Counted from the first letter of the stretch, positions 50,246-61,687 are shown. The stretch is DNA of 64,000 nt from Acephala macrosclerotiorum (GCA_014904845.1 MU119224.1:124001-188000), one strand, 5' to 3'. Made by a program: numbers and translations. The notes: generated from the sequence alone by a model not told the origin.

Positions 50246-53200
50246 TCAATGACTGCTTCCCAACATAATCCTCCGATTCTTCTTGATCAAGGCATTCAAC
50301 CTCTTCTCCAAAATCTCTGCATCCTTCCTAGCAAGCTGCATAGCGGTTTCCGATTCCGGCAAGCTGAGCAAGGAAACACTGCTAGGTTGGCTACGAGTCA
50401 TGTCACCACCGACGGCAAAGTGTGCTGTCATGCTTTCCAATCCTGTAGCAATTATACCCTCGCGATTTGTTGGGCCGTAGCCATTTTCGTTATTCTCGAG
50501 ATGTGGAGTTGTTGGATCTGTGCCCCAAGAAGTCCAAGCTGCCGAGGCACCAGAACGCATCATTTCTGTATCCAAAGCGTTTGCGTTCAAAGCCTGTTCT
50601 AGTTGCATCGAGGTGGAGAGCGATGGCAGAACGTACTGGTTGATGTAGCTAAGGGCCTCATCACGATTAATCTTTCCCACTGGATCCATTGGGGCAGTGG
50701 CGGTATTCGACATGGGGAAGAAGGAAGGCGGTCCATTCGGCACTGCACGACCCTCAATCAAAGCAAATCCGTTGCCTGCGTGATGTCTAGATGAGACGAA
50801 GGCAGTAGCACCTAATTGTTCAGCGATGCGAGACTGCAAGTAGAGATAACGCTTCTCTTCTTCTGCTGTTAGATTGCGGACACAGTCACCATTGGGCGTC
50901 AACATGATTCTACCCGATCCTTCCGTGATTTTGTGGACTGGCTGACCAGAGAGCAGTGCAGCGCGGTCTTCGGGTGTGATGACTAACTTTTGGTTGAAGC
51001 TTGGATTCTCTGTGACGGGATCCTGGTGTCGATAGCTCACTGGGGGATTCTTGAGGAAGGCCAAATCGTTTACATCCTTGATGAAGCCCGAAGACATGAG
51101 GTACTGGAAGATCGAAGCCGGCGTTGACATCGGTTTGTTGACCGACTCATCCTCAGCCTCAGAAGCAACAGGGGCAGGTTCTGGAGATGGCTGTCGTTGT
51201 GTTTTTGCTTTGCCCTTGCCTTTAGAGTCTTGCGTCTTTTGTTGATCTCGACCAGACGACTCGGAAGATGCCAAGGAAGCCTTCTCTTCGGCTTTGGCTG
51301 GTTGTTCAACCCTCTCTTCTTTAACCTTTGGTTCCTCAACAACTGACTCTGACGGGCCGGGAGATGGCGGCCTGCTGACCGCGGGAGTTGATCCGCCAGT
51401 GGCGCTGTGGATGGGTTCCTTTTTGACCTTTTTCTTCCTTCCCATGATCGGTGCAATTTCTGGTTCAGGTTCTGTCTTTGTTGCAGCTGCCTCAATTTCA
51501 GCCCTCTCCTTCTCCTTTTGAACCTCTTTGCGCTGCTTTCTCTGCATACTCTTGGTAGTTTGACGAACAGGTGCAGAACCTATCTTGCAAGGGGGCGGTG
51601 AGCTAGCTCTCGACATTGAGGCAGATGTAATTGATGCGTTGTCTGACAGCATCTCGCTGGTAGGCGTACCAGGGCGATCAAGTCTTGTGACAGAAGCTAG
51701 ACTTGGTTGACGCGATGGAAGAAATGTGGGAGGAAACATGGATGTAACGGAGGATGGTGTTGCACTTCCAGCTGTTGGAGTCTCGGTCTTTGGGGTCGAT
51801 GTGAGGCGTAAAGTCGTCGGAGCTTTACGCGACAAGGGAGATTGCACAGCTGCTGTAGACGGCGTGCTTGCTGGAAGTGGAGGGAATGCTGCTGCTGCCA
51901 CCGCGGATTTCCCAGGTGTCGCAGGACCGACGGGCGTCTTGGCAGAAGATTTCACTGGAACAGATATATTGAGGCCTGCCGCTGATCGCTTGTCTGCTGC
52001 CTTTGCTGTCGTTTGGGTGATTTGTGTACCATTGCTAGATTGAGTAGCTGACTTCTTGCTTGTAACGCTTACAACAGCTGGCTTCGTCGATAAAGGAGCC
52101 TTCGCTGGGACCACGGTCGCTGTAGCCTTGCTCTTCCCACTGTCCAACGCAGGGAAATCTTCCGATTTCAGACTGGGTTGCGAAGATTGAGAGGCAATAA
52201 CTTTCGAAAGTCCTGTATTGGTGGCCAATGTTTTCAGATCTTTCTTAGCTTGGGCAGTAGAAGTTTCCACGGATTGGTTCATATTGGATTCGGGAATGGT
52301 GGGAGCAACAGTCGAAACGTTAGCTAATGGTGTTGCAGCTCTGGGGATGAAAGTGTTGCTTCGAGATGGCTGGAATGAGGCTGCAGTTGCTGCACCTGGC
52401 AAGATTCGAGATGTAGATTTCGCGGATATTTCGTCCAATGTAGTGACAAGTGGGTGGGCGTGAGGCAAGCCAAGGCCAGGCGGGACAGAGGGCGTCGACG
52501 ATCGTGATGCTCTGTCGTATATATCAGGAATTGCCGCAAGAGTGAAATCGTCGGGGGAGGTATCTGCAACCAGAGCATCTACGAAAGACGCTTCTTCAAG
52601 AGAAGGCGGACCTTGGTCATCTGATAATTGACTTGTCAGCAAGTGTCCATAAAAGCTTTTAGATCAAAATCGAACACAAAACAAAGCAGCACAGCGGGAT
52701 TCTTGCGCATCTCCAAGCTTGACTACATCACGTCACGGGTCCATCATCGTCTTCGAGGTAAAAGTAGAGACTACTTAGGGCACAAATGTGTGAGAATGCT
52801 ATATTTGACCAGCCATTCAATTGGCGTGGGGTCGGGGACTTTAACGTACATGAGTTCTGGCCGACGAAGACGATGATGGAGTTCCCGACGCAACCTTTGT
52901 GCCAAGTCTGCTATAGCCAACGCATTGATGGCCCCGAAAGCGACGCAACTGAAAGGAAACTGCAAATTCATGAGATCCCCTCATTTCCCAAAGTGCAAAT
53001 GACGCCAGAGCATCCGAAGCTTCCACCTTGGAGCTCGTCCATGCTCGCTAAAACAAATATGCTAGCCCCAAGCAAATGCGACGCCCCCTTAAGGGATCTT
53101 TGCCAACGCCAAAAAGCCCAATATCTACAGAATTCCAACCGAAATAACGCCTGCCATAACCTCCGTATCTACCACCCGCGATGCTGCATTCCTGCGCCGT

Positions 53201-55755
53201 ACATCATGCTCGGATTGTACCCACCTTGAGCCTGACCTCCAAACAGTCCCTGTCCGACTCCGGCATTGCTCTGTTGCTGGTGCTGCTGCATTCTCGCTTG
53301 CAAGATACTCGGGTCCGCAAGATCGACTAAACCACCTCCCCCAGAGGAGGAAGTGTTAGCATGTCTGTGCTTCTTTCCCTTCTTCTTCTGCTTTTGACCG
53401 AAGTCGTGGAATGCTCCAGTCTGAGGACCATAGAGCGATGCCAGGAGGCCAGAAGCAGGAGCTGGAGTGGAGGAGGTAGATGGGTACTGCTGAAGAAAAG
53501 AAGGAAACATGTACTCACGCTTGCCTGTATCATGCGATTGACCACCCGCTGCCCCACGACTTCGGAGCATATCTCGAAGCATATCACTACTATTATCCTT
53601 CGCCAAACCAAAGGCCGAGTTGCCACCCATCGAGTTCCCAAAACCGTGACCTTGAGCAAACATGCCGCCGATTGGTGGGGTTCCAGATGATTTGAGCCCT
53701 GGAGGTGGACCAGGCATCGACGATCCATAGAATTGACTTGACGCAGATGGCATCATAGAAGACTGTTGCGCCATCAACTTGGGATTGGCCGATGGCTTGA
53801 CAGAACTTGAAGAAGATGAACCGTCGTTAGCAAAGCTGTATCGAGAAGATTGTCTGTTATGACCCTGCTGTTGGAATAATGCAGACCCTTGACCACCAAG
53901 TTGATTTCTCATTCCAGGCGGATATTGATCCATGAAGCCTGGAGATTGAGATTGACCTGCCGATCCCAGACGCAGTTGCTCCATCTGTTGTGGGGTTAAA
54001 GTACGTCCGTTTATGGAGCTCAAGTTGTTCAGATTCTGGGGGAAGCTCTGAGACAAACTCGGTCCAAACGGTCCTCCATTAGAGGCTCTTTGTATTGGAA
54101 GTTGCGTGCTTGGCCGTCTGTTGAACATGGGCAGATTATCCCTAATGTCGTGTCTGTCTTCCGGCTCGCCACCAAGCTGTAGACTGCCGCTTTCAGGAGC
54201 TTCTTCCTCGAGGGGTTCGGCAACCGATTGTAAATCTGCCAACGAATCTTGCTCAACATGTAGGCGAGCCTCTTCTTGTTGTCCTTCCCGCATAACTCTG
54301 CGCTTCTCACCACCTAAGTTGTCAAAGAGTGGCGGGAATGATGACTCGGTATTCTGGTATGATCTTGCATAGTTAACCTCTAACGAGTTGATGGCTCTCA
54401 GTAAGGCAATGAGCACAGGATCCCTGGCAGGCCGAGGCGGTTCAGACGTTGTCGCCACGTCTGGCCGCGACTGGTCGTCTGTAATCTCTGCAGGCTGTTC
54501 TTGAGGTTGCTCTTGCGCTGATCCAGGGGCTTCAGTGGCGACCGGGACTGCCTGTGAGAAGGCGGGACTCGATACGGCGGGACTCGTAGCGACACTACCT
54601 CTTCTGCTTCGTTGTGGAATTCCTTTGTTTGCCCAGCTCGCAGATGATGGAAGTGCTGAGCCATCTCCACTATCGGACCCATCCTTGCTGTTGTCCCTCA
54701 CCATCGGTTGTGCAGCAGCAGCCACAGGTTGTGCCTGCTGGATGGGAGCTTGAATTTGAGCAGCTTGCCGAGATGATGTAGATGCAGAGGCTGACGCTGC
54801 CGCTAGAAGAGGTCGCTGGGTATTGACACTGTTAAGGGATGATAGATCCTGTCGTGAATAGCTGTCGTTATTGTCGCCAGGTTCGTGGAGGAACATGCAG
54901 TTCTTATTCGTGCATGTCTCATTCCGTAAGTAGGCCGAGCAATACTTGGTAGTCCCAAGTTGTGCCCGCAATACACGTTCGCCATTCTGCGAGCCATTTA
55001 CTGCAGCTATGCATCTGGCAGCATCTTCGTTCCGAGCAAAAGTAACATAGACCCCCAGCGAATTTCCATTCGGGCCTGTTTCGTTCGTCTTCTTATTACT
55101 AACCACGATTTTGACAATCTTTCCATATTGACCAAAGTATCGATCACCGCGTAATGTTGACAGTATTTCTTGTTCGGGTATGCCTGGACTCAGACCGACC
55201 ACATATACGAGGTTCTTCTGAAGAACTCGGAGCCCGGACAGGTGTTTGCGGTTGAGATTTTCAACTTCTCGCTTTTGCGCTTCCTTCTGCCGTTGCTCTT
55301 GGTTCTTCTTTGCCTTCTTTTGTGTCTCGGCCTTGAATCGTGCGATCCTAACAAGAGTGATTAGTAGATGTCCGTCTTATGAAGGAGGAATACCCACTCT
55401 TCTGGTGTTACGACTTTCCACTCTATTGTCTTGTCATCGTATGGTCTTCGGCATGCTGGGCATAATCCATTAAGATTTTGTCTGATGTTGTTGAAGCAGA
55501 ACTGGCAAATCTATGGCAAAGGACTGTATCAGGGGAAGTTCAATAGTGTAGCCTAAGGGGCGAGAATATACCTGGTAACCACAAGGACAAGGTCGAAAGT
55601 TCTTGTCTGAAAGGTCGAACTCTTCTACACAGAGGGGACTAGCGATATCCTGTTAGCAAAGAGCTCAACGTGGCAGTGGGCTCGAGTTGACCGGCAGACG
55701 AGGTGACATACCATGACTCTTCGTCGTCGTCAATAAAGCTATCTTGAGGTGCCAT
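50246..55755 (-). CDS. not4: CCR4-NOT complex E3 ubiquitin ligase subunit Not4
   Basis: Five exons (55755-55712, 55638-55572, 55510-55398, 55347-53225, 52620-50246) give 1573 residues, near the size I recall for filamentous fungal Not4. The C4C4 RING spans about residues 15-60: CPLCVEEFDLSDKNF, PCPCGYQICQFCF, CPACRRPY. A coiled coil (about 75-110), an RRM (about 115-200, with FGQYGKIVKIVV) and a CCCH finger (CSAYLRNETCTNKNCMFLH) follow. The rest is Ser/Gln/Pro-rich and disordered. Not4 ubiquitinates ribosomal and other targets and links mRNA decay to translation. The last intron (604 bases, donor GTGGGT) is inferred: phase fits, a gctgac branch site is present, and the 3' frame has no ATG of its own. 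If that intron is retained, the frame ends at 53169, giving an 800-residue protein. Confidence 0.85.
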
Positions 55756-56177
55756 ATCGAAGTGAAGTATGATGCGCGCAGGAGTATCGTTGTGACGTCC
55801 GAGACGTGAATAGCTTAAATGGCGGATGGCGCGCGAGGGAGATGTTGATGGCGCGTCGGAATGAGATTGTGAAGGCTCTTATCGACTGTGTACGACTAGT
55901 TCGTAGGTTTTCTGGTGTAGAGATTGGCAGAGGAGTTGTGGCATTAATGGCGGAAGAATAGAATTGTGGTGAAAGGATGTTCGATGGCTTCCTCAAGAAG
56001 GAGCGAAGAGTAATGGAGTCCGCTAAGGCGAAAAAGGCTAAGCCAGCTTAGTTGGTTTTAAAGTCGCTAGAACCAATCAAATCATGATGAAACTGGAGGC
56101 GAGTGAGCTTCCACCTCGAGACTTGAAGCCCAGCTGCTCCTCACTGCAATTGGGAGAACAACATTTGCTCCTCGACC
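55756..56177. promoter_or_regulatory. Shared divergent promoter of not4 and complex I 30 kDa subunit
   Basis: This 422-base region lies between two divergent starts. No discrete site is strong enough to name. It is GC-balanced, with short pyrimidine tracts. Confidence 0.35.
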
Positions 56178-57159
56178 ATGGCAATGAGGGTGTCAAACCG
56201 TGGGGCGCTAGCCTCAGCTCTGCGATCATCAAGGACAGCTTTTTCACGCCGCAATGATTCTGCGATTCGAACGTTCACCTCGACACAGCATGCCAAAGTT
56301 GTAGTCTCTCCGGATACACCAAATATGCGTTTCGCCCAGCGAGAACCAGATGCTACTCTTCGGGTCCCTCCAGTCAATCCAGCGGACAAGTATGCAGCCA
56401 AGGCAGATGACATGCACAAGTATGGATCGTGGCTCATGGGCTGTCTCCCCAAGTACATCCAGCAATTCTCCGTCTGGAAGGACGAGCTGGTCATCTACAT
56501 TTCACCTTCTGGTGTCATTCCAGTTTTCAGCTTCCTCAAATGTACGCTGTTCGAATTTTACTCTCTCTTAGATCGGGAACGAGACTAACGATTTTAGATA
56601 ACACTGCTGCCGAATTTACCCAAGTCTCCGACATCACCGCTGTTGATTTCCCCACACGAGACCAGCGATTCGAGGTTGTGTACAATCTACTGAGTGTGCG
56701 CCACAACTCTCGAATTCGAGTAAAGACATACGCAGACGAAGCATCTCCCGTTCCTAGCATCACTAGCCTATACGATGGGGCCAACTGGTACGAGCGCGAG
56801 GTCTATGATCTATTTGGTGTATTCTTCGTTGGCCACCCAGACTTACGACGAATCATGACCGACTACGGCTTTGACGGACATCCACTACGAAAAGATTTCC
56901 CATTGACTGGATACACTGAGATTAGATATGACGAGGAGAAGAAGCGAATTGTTGTGGAACCACTGGAGTTGACACAAGCATTCAGAAATTTCGAGGGAGG
57001 AAGTGCTGCATGGGAGGTATGTCCTCCGTCATTCCCGGATGCTCCTGATTCTCTGCTAATATCATACAGCAAGTTGGGCCTGGTGTCGATAGAACGCCCG
57101 AGACATTCAAATTGCCAAGAGCGAAGCCAGAGGAGAAAAAAGAAGAACCGAAGAAGTAG
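56178..57159 (+). CDS. NADH:ubiquinone oxidoreductase 30 kDa subunit (NDUFS3/NuoC family)
   Basis: Exons 56178-56541, 56598-57016 and 57070-57159 give 290 residues. The N-terminus ([20 protein letters not shown]) is a basic mitochondrial presequence. The complex I 30 kDa signature is intact: [20 protein letters not shown], then [20 protein letters not shown] and [19 protein letters not shown]. The Lys/Glu-rich tail ([10 protein letters not shown]) is common in fungal homologues. The subunit belongs to the peripheral arm near the quinone site. The upstream ATG was chosen because MAMRVS gives a full presequence. Confidence 0.95.
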
Positions 57160-57986
57160 ATTCCATAGTTCCCTTGTACATACATGCTATCACAAGATTG
57201 ATGCCTTTACTGAGTTCGTTTCTGTTGGAAGATGTTGCGCGTGAGGGACTACATTCTTGCGTCCCGGCCACCTTTCACATTGCCCTTATTCTGTTCATAT
57301 CTTGCCACTCTGCGACCCACAGGCATTTTCACTTTTCGCTTCTCTCCGGTCATATCGAAATTCATGTTATTTATTACAAGCGCAATTTGCATACCTGGTG
57401 GGGTTCTGGTTCACTGCAACATGCTTGGCGGTTTACCATCATCGCATTCAAAGCACCACCGAGACTTCAACATTTAGAGCCATCTACATATACATAATGT
57501 TCAATATTCTTTTCTTCGAGTTTTCTGGCCCTTTGAAGAGGCCTTGGAGTGTCGGAGGATCATGTTGCATCAACAAAAAGCCATGGACGAGGCTCGACAC
57601 CGTTTGAGCTGCAACTTTCCCGTACAATAGCATGTGATTGTCGGCTCATCCATGCAGAATAATGGAGGAGCGGACGATTGTTTCTGCTATTTGAAAAGAA
57701 GGTTATGCAAGTAGCACTCTTAATTGACGCTGAGAGTTCTGTGATTGTCACGTAAATCAGCATCATCAGTGGCAAGGGGTTCGCTAATGAAGCATTACCA
57801 AAATATGTCAACTACGTTTCTTCCGGGCAACTACTAGCACTAGAGTGCAAAGAGATAAAAGGCGCCCTGCCATGTATTCTCCCATTTCTGACTCATATGT
57901 CCATGTGCGCATTCTGCTAGTATCTCGCCCTGTGAGGCGTACCAGAGTTGCAAAATATTCGCATTTGGCCTAGCCTACTACCTACC
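57160..57986. other. Intergenic, nothing supported
   Basis: The 3' region of the complex I subunit gene. Overlapping frames at 57174-57607 (+) and 57560-57811 (-) have no domains. Confidence 0.4.
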
Positions 57987-57994
57987 TTTATAAG
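57987..57994 (+). promoter_or_regulatory. TATA box of small orphan gene
   Basis: TTTATAAG lies 119 bases before the ATG at 58106, followed by a CT-rich tract and probable transcription start near 58030-58060. Position and sequence suit a strong, regulated promoter. Confidence 0.55.
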
Positions 57995-58105
57995 CTCTGC
58001 TCGCCCCTTCATTTCCACCTCCTCCTGCACGCATCTTTCAAGTCACTGCTGAATCACCCAGGTCTACTCAAACTCTCAACTCTGCAACCTTAAAACACCA
58101 CCAAT

Positions 58106-58369
58106 ATGTCTACCGGATCAGTCCAGGCCAACATTACTCGCTTAAGCAGCGAAAGTCAAACCTCATTCGACACATACCGCCGCGAGACAGTTGAAGCAAA
58201 GCTCTACTACATGCGCGACACTCTCGACAACGCAGCATTCGACGACCTTGTCGAAAAAGAAATTCAAAGATCAATGAACAACTCAGATACCGACATCGAC
58301 TTCAAAGTTCTCGCCAGAAAAATCAAGAACAAACTTAGCAAGCTGTTCTACAGAATCGCCGTTCAATAG
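58106..58369 (+). CDS. Small hypothetical protein, 87 residues
   Basis: A single-exon frame with a good start context (caccaccaatATGtc). The protein, starting MSTGSVQANITRLSSESQTS, is polar, with helical-looking segments rich in Lys, Asp and Glu (AKLYYMRDTLDNAAFDDLVEK and RKIKNKLSKLFYRI). There is no signal peptide, membrane segment or cysteine. I do not recognise the family. A clean TATA box and CT-rich leader support a real gene. The size and promoter are reminiscent of small, condition-specific fungal proteins, but no role can be assigned. Confidence 0.6.
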   Translation: MSTGSVQANITRLSSESQTSFDTYRRETVEAKLYYMRDTLDNAAFDDLVEKEIQRSMNNSDTDIDFKVLARKIKNKLSKLFYRIAVQ

Positions 58370-58885
58370 ACAGCATCAAAACACCTCTACGCCATACGAT
58401 GGGCAGACAGAGATGGGTAATTCAGATTTGCGTGACTCATTGTCACTCCAAAGTTGCCGTCCCATGGTCTGTTCCCCCTTCAGTCGAACTCTAACTTACG
58501 CGGTGCGCGTGACCAGAAAACAGAAGCACCAACATTAGAACCCCACCGCACTCAGAATGGACCAAACCGGATTTGGAGCGGTCACATGAAATATGTTGAG
58601 GTATACTTACCTTCTGATTCCTAATCCTACGATGGTTCGCGCTAGCCAAATCAGGAAATTTCCTCAAGGACGGAATGCCTCAAATCAATCAGGAACAAAG
58701 AATGCCCTCAAGGATCCCGAACAACGCTATACAACGCTATACACAAGAAAGCCGAAGTCTTCGCCAATGATCACAGCCTTGAAGAGTCGTCAAAATGACA
58801 AAGCGAGAACTTCAAACTGCAACTATTGGATCGATGACGAACATCGAGAGTTCCCTTGGGTCCTCGTGTGACCTAAGGGAGGAAG
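58370..58885. other. Intergenic, nothing firm
   Basis: The frame 58593-58871 (+) has no domain. A duplicated decamer (acaacgctat) occurs near 58722-58742. If the boxes at 58886-58947 are the head of a short element, its body could extend leftwards here. Confidence 0.3.
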
Positions 58886-58947
58886 GGATACGAACCCAGG
58901 AGTTGAGAAGAAAAGGTGGACGCACCATTGGGTTACCGCTTGGACTA
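58886..58947 (-). other. tRNA-like pol III promoter boxes (possible SINE head)
   Basis: On the minus strand an A-box-like TAGTCCAAGCGG (58947-58936) lies 50 bases ahead of a B-box-like GGGTTCGTATCC (58897-58886). Both resemble internal promoters of tRNA genes. The flanking bases do not form an acceptor stem and the T-arm has only three pairs, so it is not a working tRNA. A tRNA-derived short interspersed element or a decayed tRNA is the likely origin. Confidence 0.35.
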
Positions 58948-58989
58948 GGTATGGTAGAAAGTGATTCAACTAAACGAAACCACGACACA

Positions 58990-59078
58990 CTCGACAACTT
59001 CGACAATTCGACAATTCAATAATCCGATACTTCGTCAGTCCGATACTTTAACATTCCGACATTTCAACAATTCGACAA
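58990..59078 (+). repeat. Degenerate tandem repeat of 'cgacaattc'-like units
   Basis: Roughly eight imperfect copies of a 9-11 base unit (tcgacaattc, ccgatactt, ccgacattt and variants) lie head to tail. The sequence is seen directly; unit boundaries are approximate. It directly follows the tRNA-like boxes. Confidence 0.6.
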
Positions 59079-59611
59079 GCTTTGTCAGAGATCACAGTTA
59101 TGGAAACGACATTCATTGGAAATGGCACAGACTTGCTGGACGAGAGCCGTTTTTGACACTGGAACGTATATAGGGGCTGGGCCAAAGTGGAGCATACCTT
59201 TTCCCTGAGACTGCGAGTCGATAAGCGACCAGGTTTAACGGTGCTCAGGATTTTTGGTTCGATCTGGCTTTTCATGGGGAATGTTGGACTTGGGCTGGAT
59301 CTGAAGAAGGAAACGACGAGGAATCTACAAACTTCCAACACAACTGCTCACACTTACTAGTGTGACTGATACTCTCCCAGTGATGTCACCATTCCCTCCC
59401 TTCCACAGCAATTCACAGTTGCATTGTGAAAGCTCCCTACGCCCTAAGGTCCGTGATATATGTGATGCACATGATATACGTGATCCCTTCGCGCGACACG
59501 TCGATCAACTGTCCTATCCCCCAATCAACTTCTTGACTATGAGTCCTAAGAGTCTTCCGCAATACCAAGGGATGTTCTGACAGCATCTCTCTCGTGAACA
59601 TCGAGCCCTCC
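59079..59611. other. Intergenic, nothing supported
   Basis: No domain-bearing frame. A short stretch near 59450-59485 repeats 'gtgat/catgatata' words in an imperfect inverted arrangement. Confidence 0.35.
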
Positions 59612-60283
59612 ATGATGGGTTTCCAAGATCTCTCCCTAGAGCTATGCGAAATTGTCTTTGGCCATGTGGAATTATCATCATGGAAATTTTTGCGTCTTAT
59701 AAACGAGACCTGGAAACAGCAAGTCGACCCGTTGCTGTTCTCTGACCTCAGAGTCTGGCTTGAGACTCAGTCATTACAACGGTAAATGCCCTGGGCTCTT
59801 GAACACTTTGACTTGGTCGCGATTGCGAAGGACAAAACCCTGAAGCGATATGTACGGAGCGTCACTATGGATGACAAGGACTTGCATGTCAGTGTGCCCT
59901 GCCCTAAAACACTTATGTATACCATCCAAAATAAAATCTTGAGCGATAGCCAGTTGCGGGTGATTCAGAATCTTGGTTTAAGAGACACGATGCGCATTAC
60001 GTCCTCGAGTTTTGTCAATCTTGATGTACCCAACGAAATAAACGATCTAGAATGGAATACCCAACGACTCTTCGATACGTGGTCACTGGACAAAACGATT
60101 GTGGAGGAACGGCATGCCTTACTTCGTGATACGGGCTCCGCTGACCCCAGATCCGGACCTTAGTCTTTAGACGTCAGACTTCTATCCGGAGCACTAAATT
60201 CTTTACCAAATCTCTCGGAGATCAAACCCGCTAGTAAAGGCATTGGTGCATGCTACGATTGTTTCTGGATCCGAAAGCAGTGA
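59612..60283 (+). pseudogene. F-box-like protein pseudogene
   Basis: One frame from ATG 59612 encodes an F-box-like start (GFQDLSLELCEIVFGHVELS, then WKFLRLINETWKQQVDPLLF), followed by a leucine-rich segment (LSEIKP and ALNSLPNL). It is interrupted by TAA at 59783-59785 and TAG at 60161-60163. Both are in frame with family-like sequence on each side, and the frame finally ends at TGA 60281-60283. The first stop lies in a GTAAAT context that could be a splice donor, but no acceptor in phase is seen. F-box proteins recruit substrates to SCF ubiquitin ligases. As it stands, only a truncated 57-residue product could be made. Confidence 0.6.
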
Positions 60284-60498
60284 GCTTTCGTCCCCTCTGA
60301 TTCAATCACTTCATGTTTTCCGAAGACAGATGCACTAAAATAACAGACAGTCCAAAGAATAGAATTATATCCATTTTCAGGCTATCCAACGAAATAAAGG
60401 AAGAAGCACAATCATACTTACGGTTTAAAGCATCCTAATGAACACTACTAACTACACTACTAATCAACGCCATACAACTAACTTTACCCCATTCGGAT

Positions 60499-60705
60499 TT
60501 AAATTACATTTAACGCTACCACAATAGCAACAAGCATCAATCTACTCTTCTTTTTCCTCCTCGTTTCCTTAGTCAAAACCGGCTCTCTAGGCACGGTGTG
60601 TTCGATGGCAGGACCATTCGTGCTCGAGGTCGAAGCTACTGCTGCGACAACATCAACGTCCCTGCTGTCTTTGGCCATTTGGGCGACTTTCTTAGCCTCG
60701 TCCAT
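60499..60705 (-). CDS. Possible small tail-anchored protein
   Basis: A 68-residue frame starts MDEAKKVAQMAKDSRDVDVV, continues with a polar Thr/Ser/Pro middle, and ends with a basic patch (RRKKKSR) before a short hydrophobic tail (LMLVAIVVALNVI). This pattern suits a C-terminal membrane anchor. No family is recognised, and an upstream in-frame ATG at 60720 is possible. The tail is short for a full membrane span, so the call is tentative. Confidence 0.3.
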   Translation of the reverse strand: MDEAKKVAQMAKDSRDVDVVAAVASTSSTNGPAIEHTVPREPVLTKETRRKKKSRLMLVAIVVALNVI

Positions 60706-61277
60706 AATGGATCTAAGCATACATCTGAGATATGGAGAAAGGATAGGGGGTGGACAGGATGCTGGGGAAGAGGACAAATATTGCCAATTGGTCCAAAGAC
60801 AGGAAAAGTGGGCCCTGGAAAAGGCGCTCCCGCATTCTAACATATAATCTAGGGCAATCTCGTCTTGAGTATCGAGAAAGCAATTTAGAAAAGAGAGAGT
60901 TACGGTATATCTGTAAGCATCCAGAACTTTATTGCTGTCTCACCTGTCAAAAAGTTATATCCTCGAACCTCTTGTGCTCTCCCTCTTAGACCGAAGGCCT
61001 TTCCTCCTCACTCCAATCTCCCTTTTTGGAAATCCCACACACTTTCTTCGTACCTTGCTCTAACCTAGCCCAAGCAGCAGCTAAAGCTAGCAACTTTATC
61101 ATTGAACGCCGTCGGACCTAAATCAGGGCGGCTCAAATCATTCTGCCCAACCTGGATAGTCCTAGAGTCGCTAGTACAATCATCACTCCTATCATCCATT
61201 AGCCCAATTTCCCTTTTCACTTCTTCCTTCTCCGAATCCTCAAGCTCCTTTCCCAAAGCCCGAAGAGGAGAAAGAAC
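60706..61277. other. Intergenic, nothing supported
   Basis: Frames at 60596-60989 (+) and 61065-61287 on both strands have no domains. The right end is the 3' region of the secreted protein gene. Confidence 0.35.
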
Positions 61278-61687
61278 TCACAAATAAATATCACAACCAT
61301 AGACACCTCCCGCAACATTCTGAATCTCAACAAAAGTCAAGTCATTCACCAACGGTGCAACGTCTTGGTCTGGGAACGAAGCCCAATTGTCTGGAAATGT
61401 ATTAGGAAGAGTTTAAAGCTTGAGTGAGCAGCGCCTAGGGTGAAAGGGCCGAGAGGGTAGGGGAGTGGAGAAGGGAAAATGAACATACAGCAAACACCAG
61501 GCTCAACGCTCAACGCCGCACAGAAACCACTTCCTCTTGAGATACCATAGGGACACGGATCTCCCTCCGGGAATGTGGAGTCAGTGCATGGGTAAATGTC
61601 ACCAGCTGTCTGTCTTGCAACATTCGGAGCTGCTGAGATGAGGGTGGTGATTGAGGCCAAAGAAATAATTGAGGTTGAGGACTGCAT
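61278..61687 (-). CDS. Small secreted cysteine-containing protein (effector-like)
   Basis: Exons 61687-61489 and 61390-61278 give 103 residues. The N-terminus MQSSTSIISLASITTLISAA is a signal peptide with probable cleavage near residue 20. A possible dibasic-type or Kex2-like site is not seen. The mature part carries five cysteines (34, 45, 56, 66, 99) and a Pro/Gly-rich first half (GDIYPCTDSTFPEGDPCPY). The second half includes VNDLTFVEIQNVAGGVYGC. No family is recognised. Size, signal and cysteines fit small secreted proteins of plant-associated fungi, but an odd number of cysteines leaves one unpaired unless the protein dimerises. The join uses a GTATGT donor and a ttccag acceptor. Read without splicing, the frame would end at 61346. 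Confidence 0.7.

Noticed and set aside
53503..53531. 29-base GT...AG segment in Not4 (frame KREYMFPSFLQ)
   Set aside because: Too short for a fungal intron, and the frame reads through without a stop.
56429..57244. 271-codon frame overlapping the complex I gene
   Set aside because: It is the right frame only in the middle exon; the ends are intron or out-of-frame reading. The spliced three-exon model explains the gene.
58886..58947. A functional tRNA gene
   Set aside because: The sequence cannot form an acceptor stem, and the T-arm has only three base pairs.
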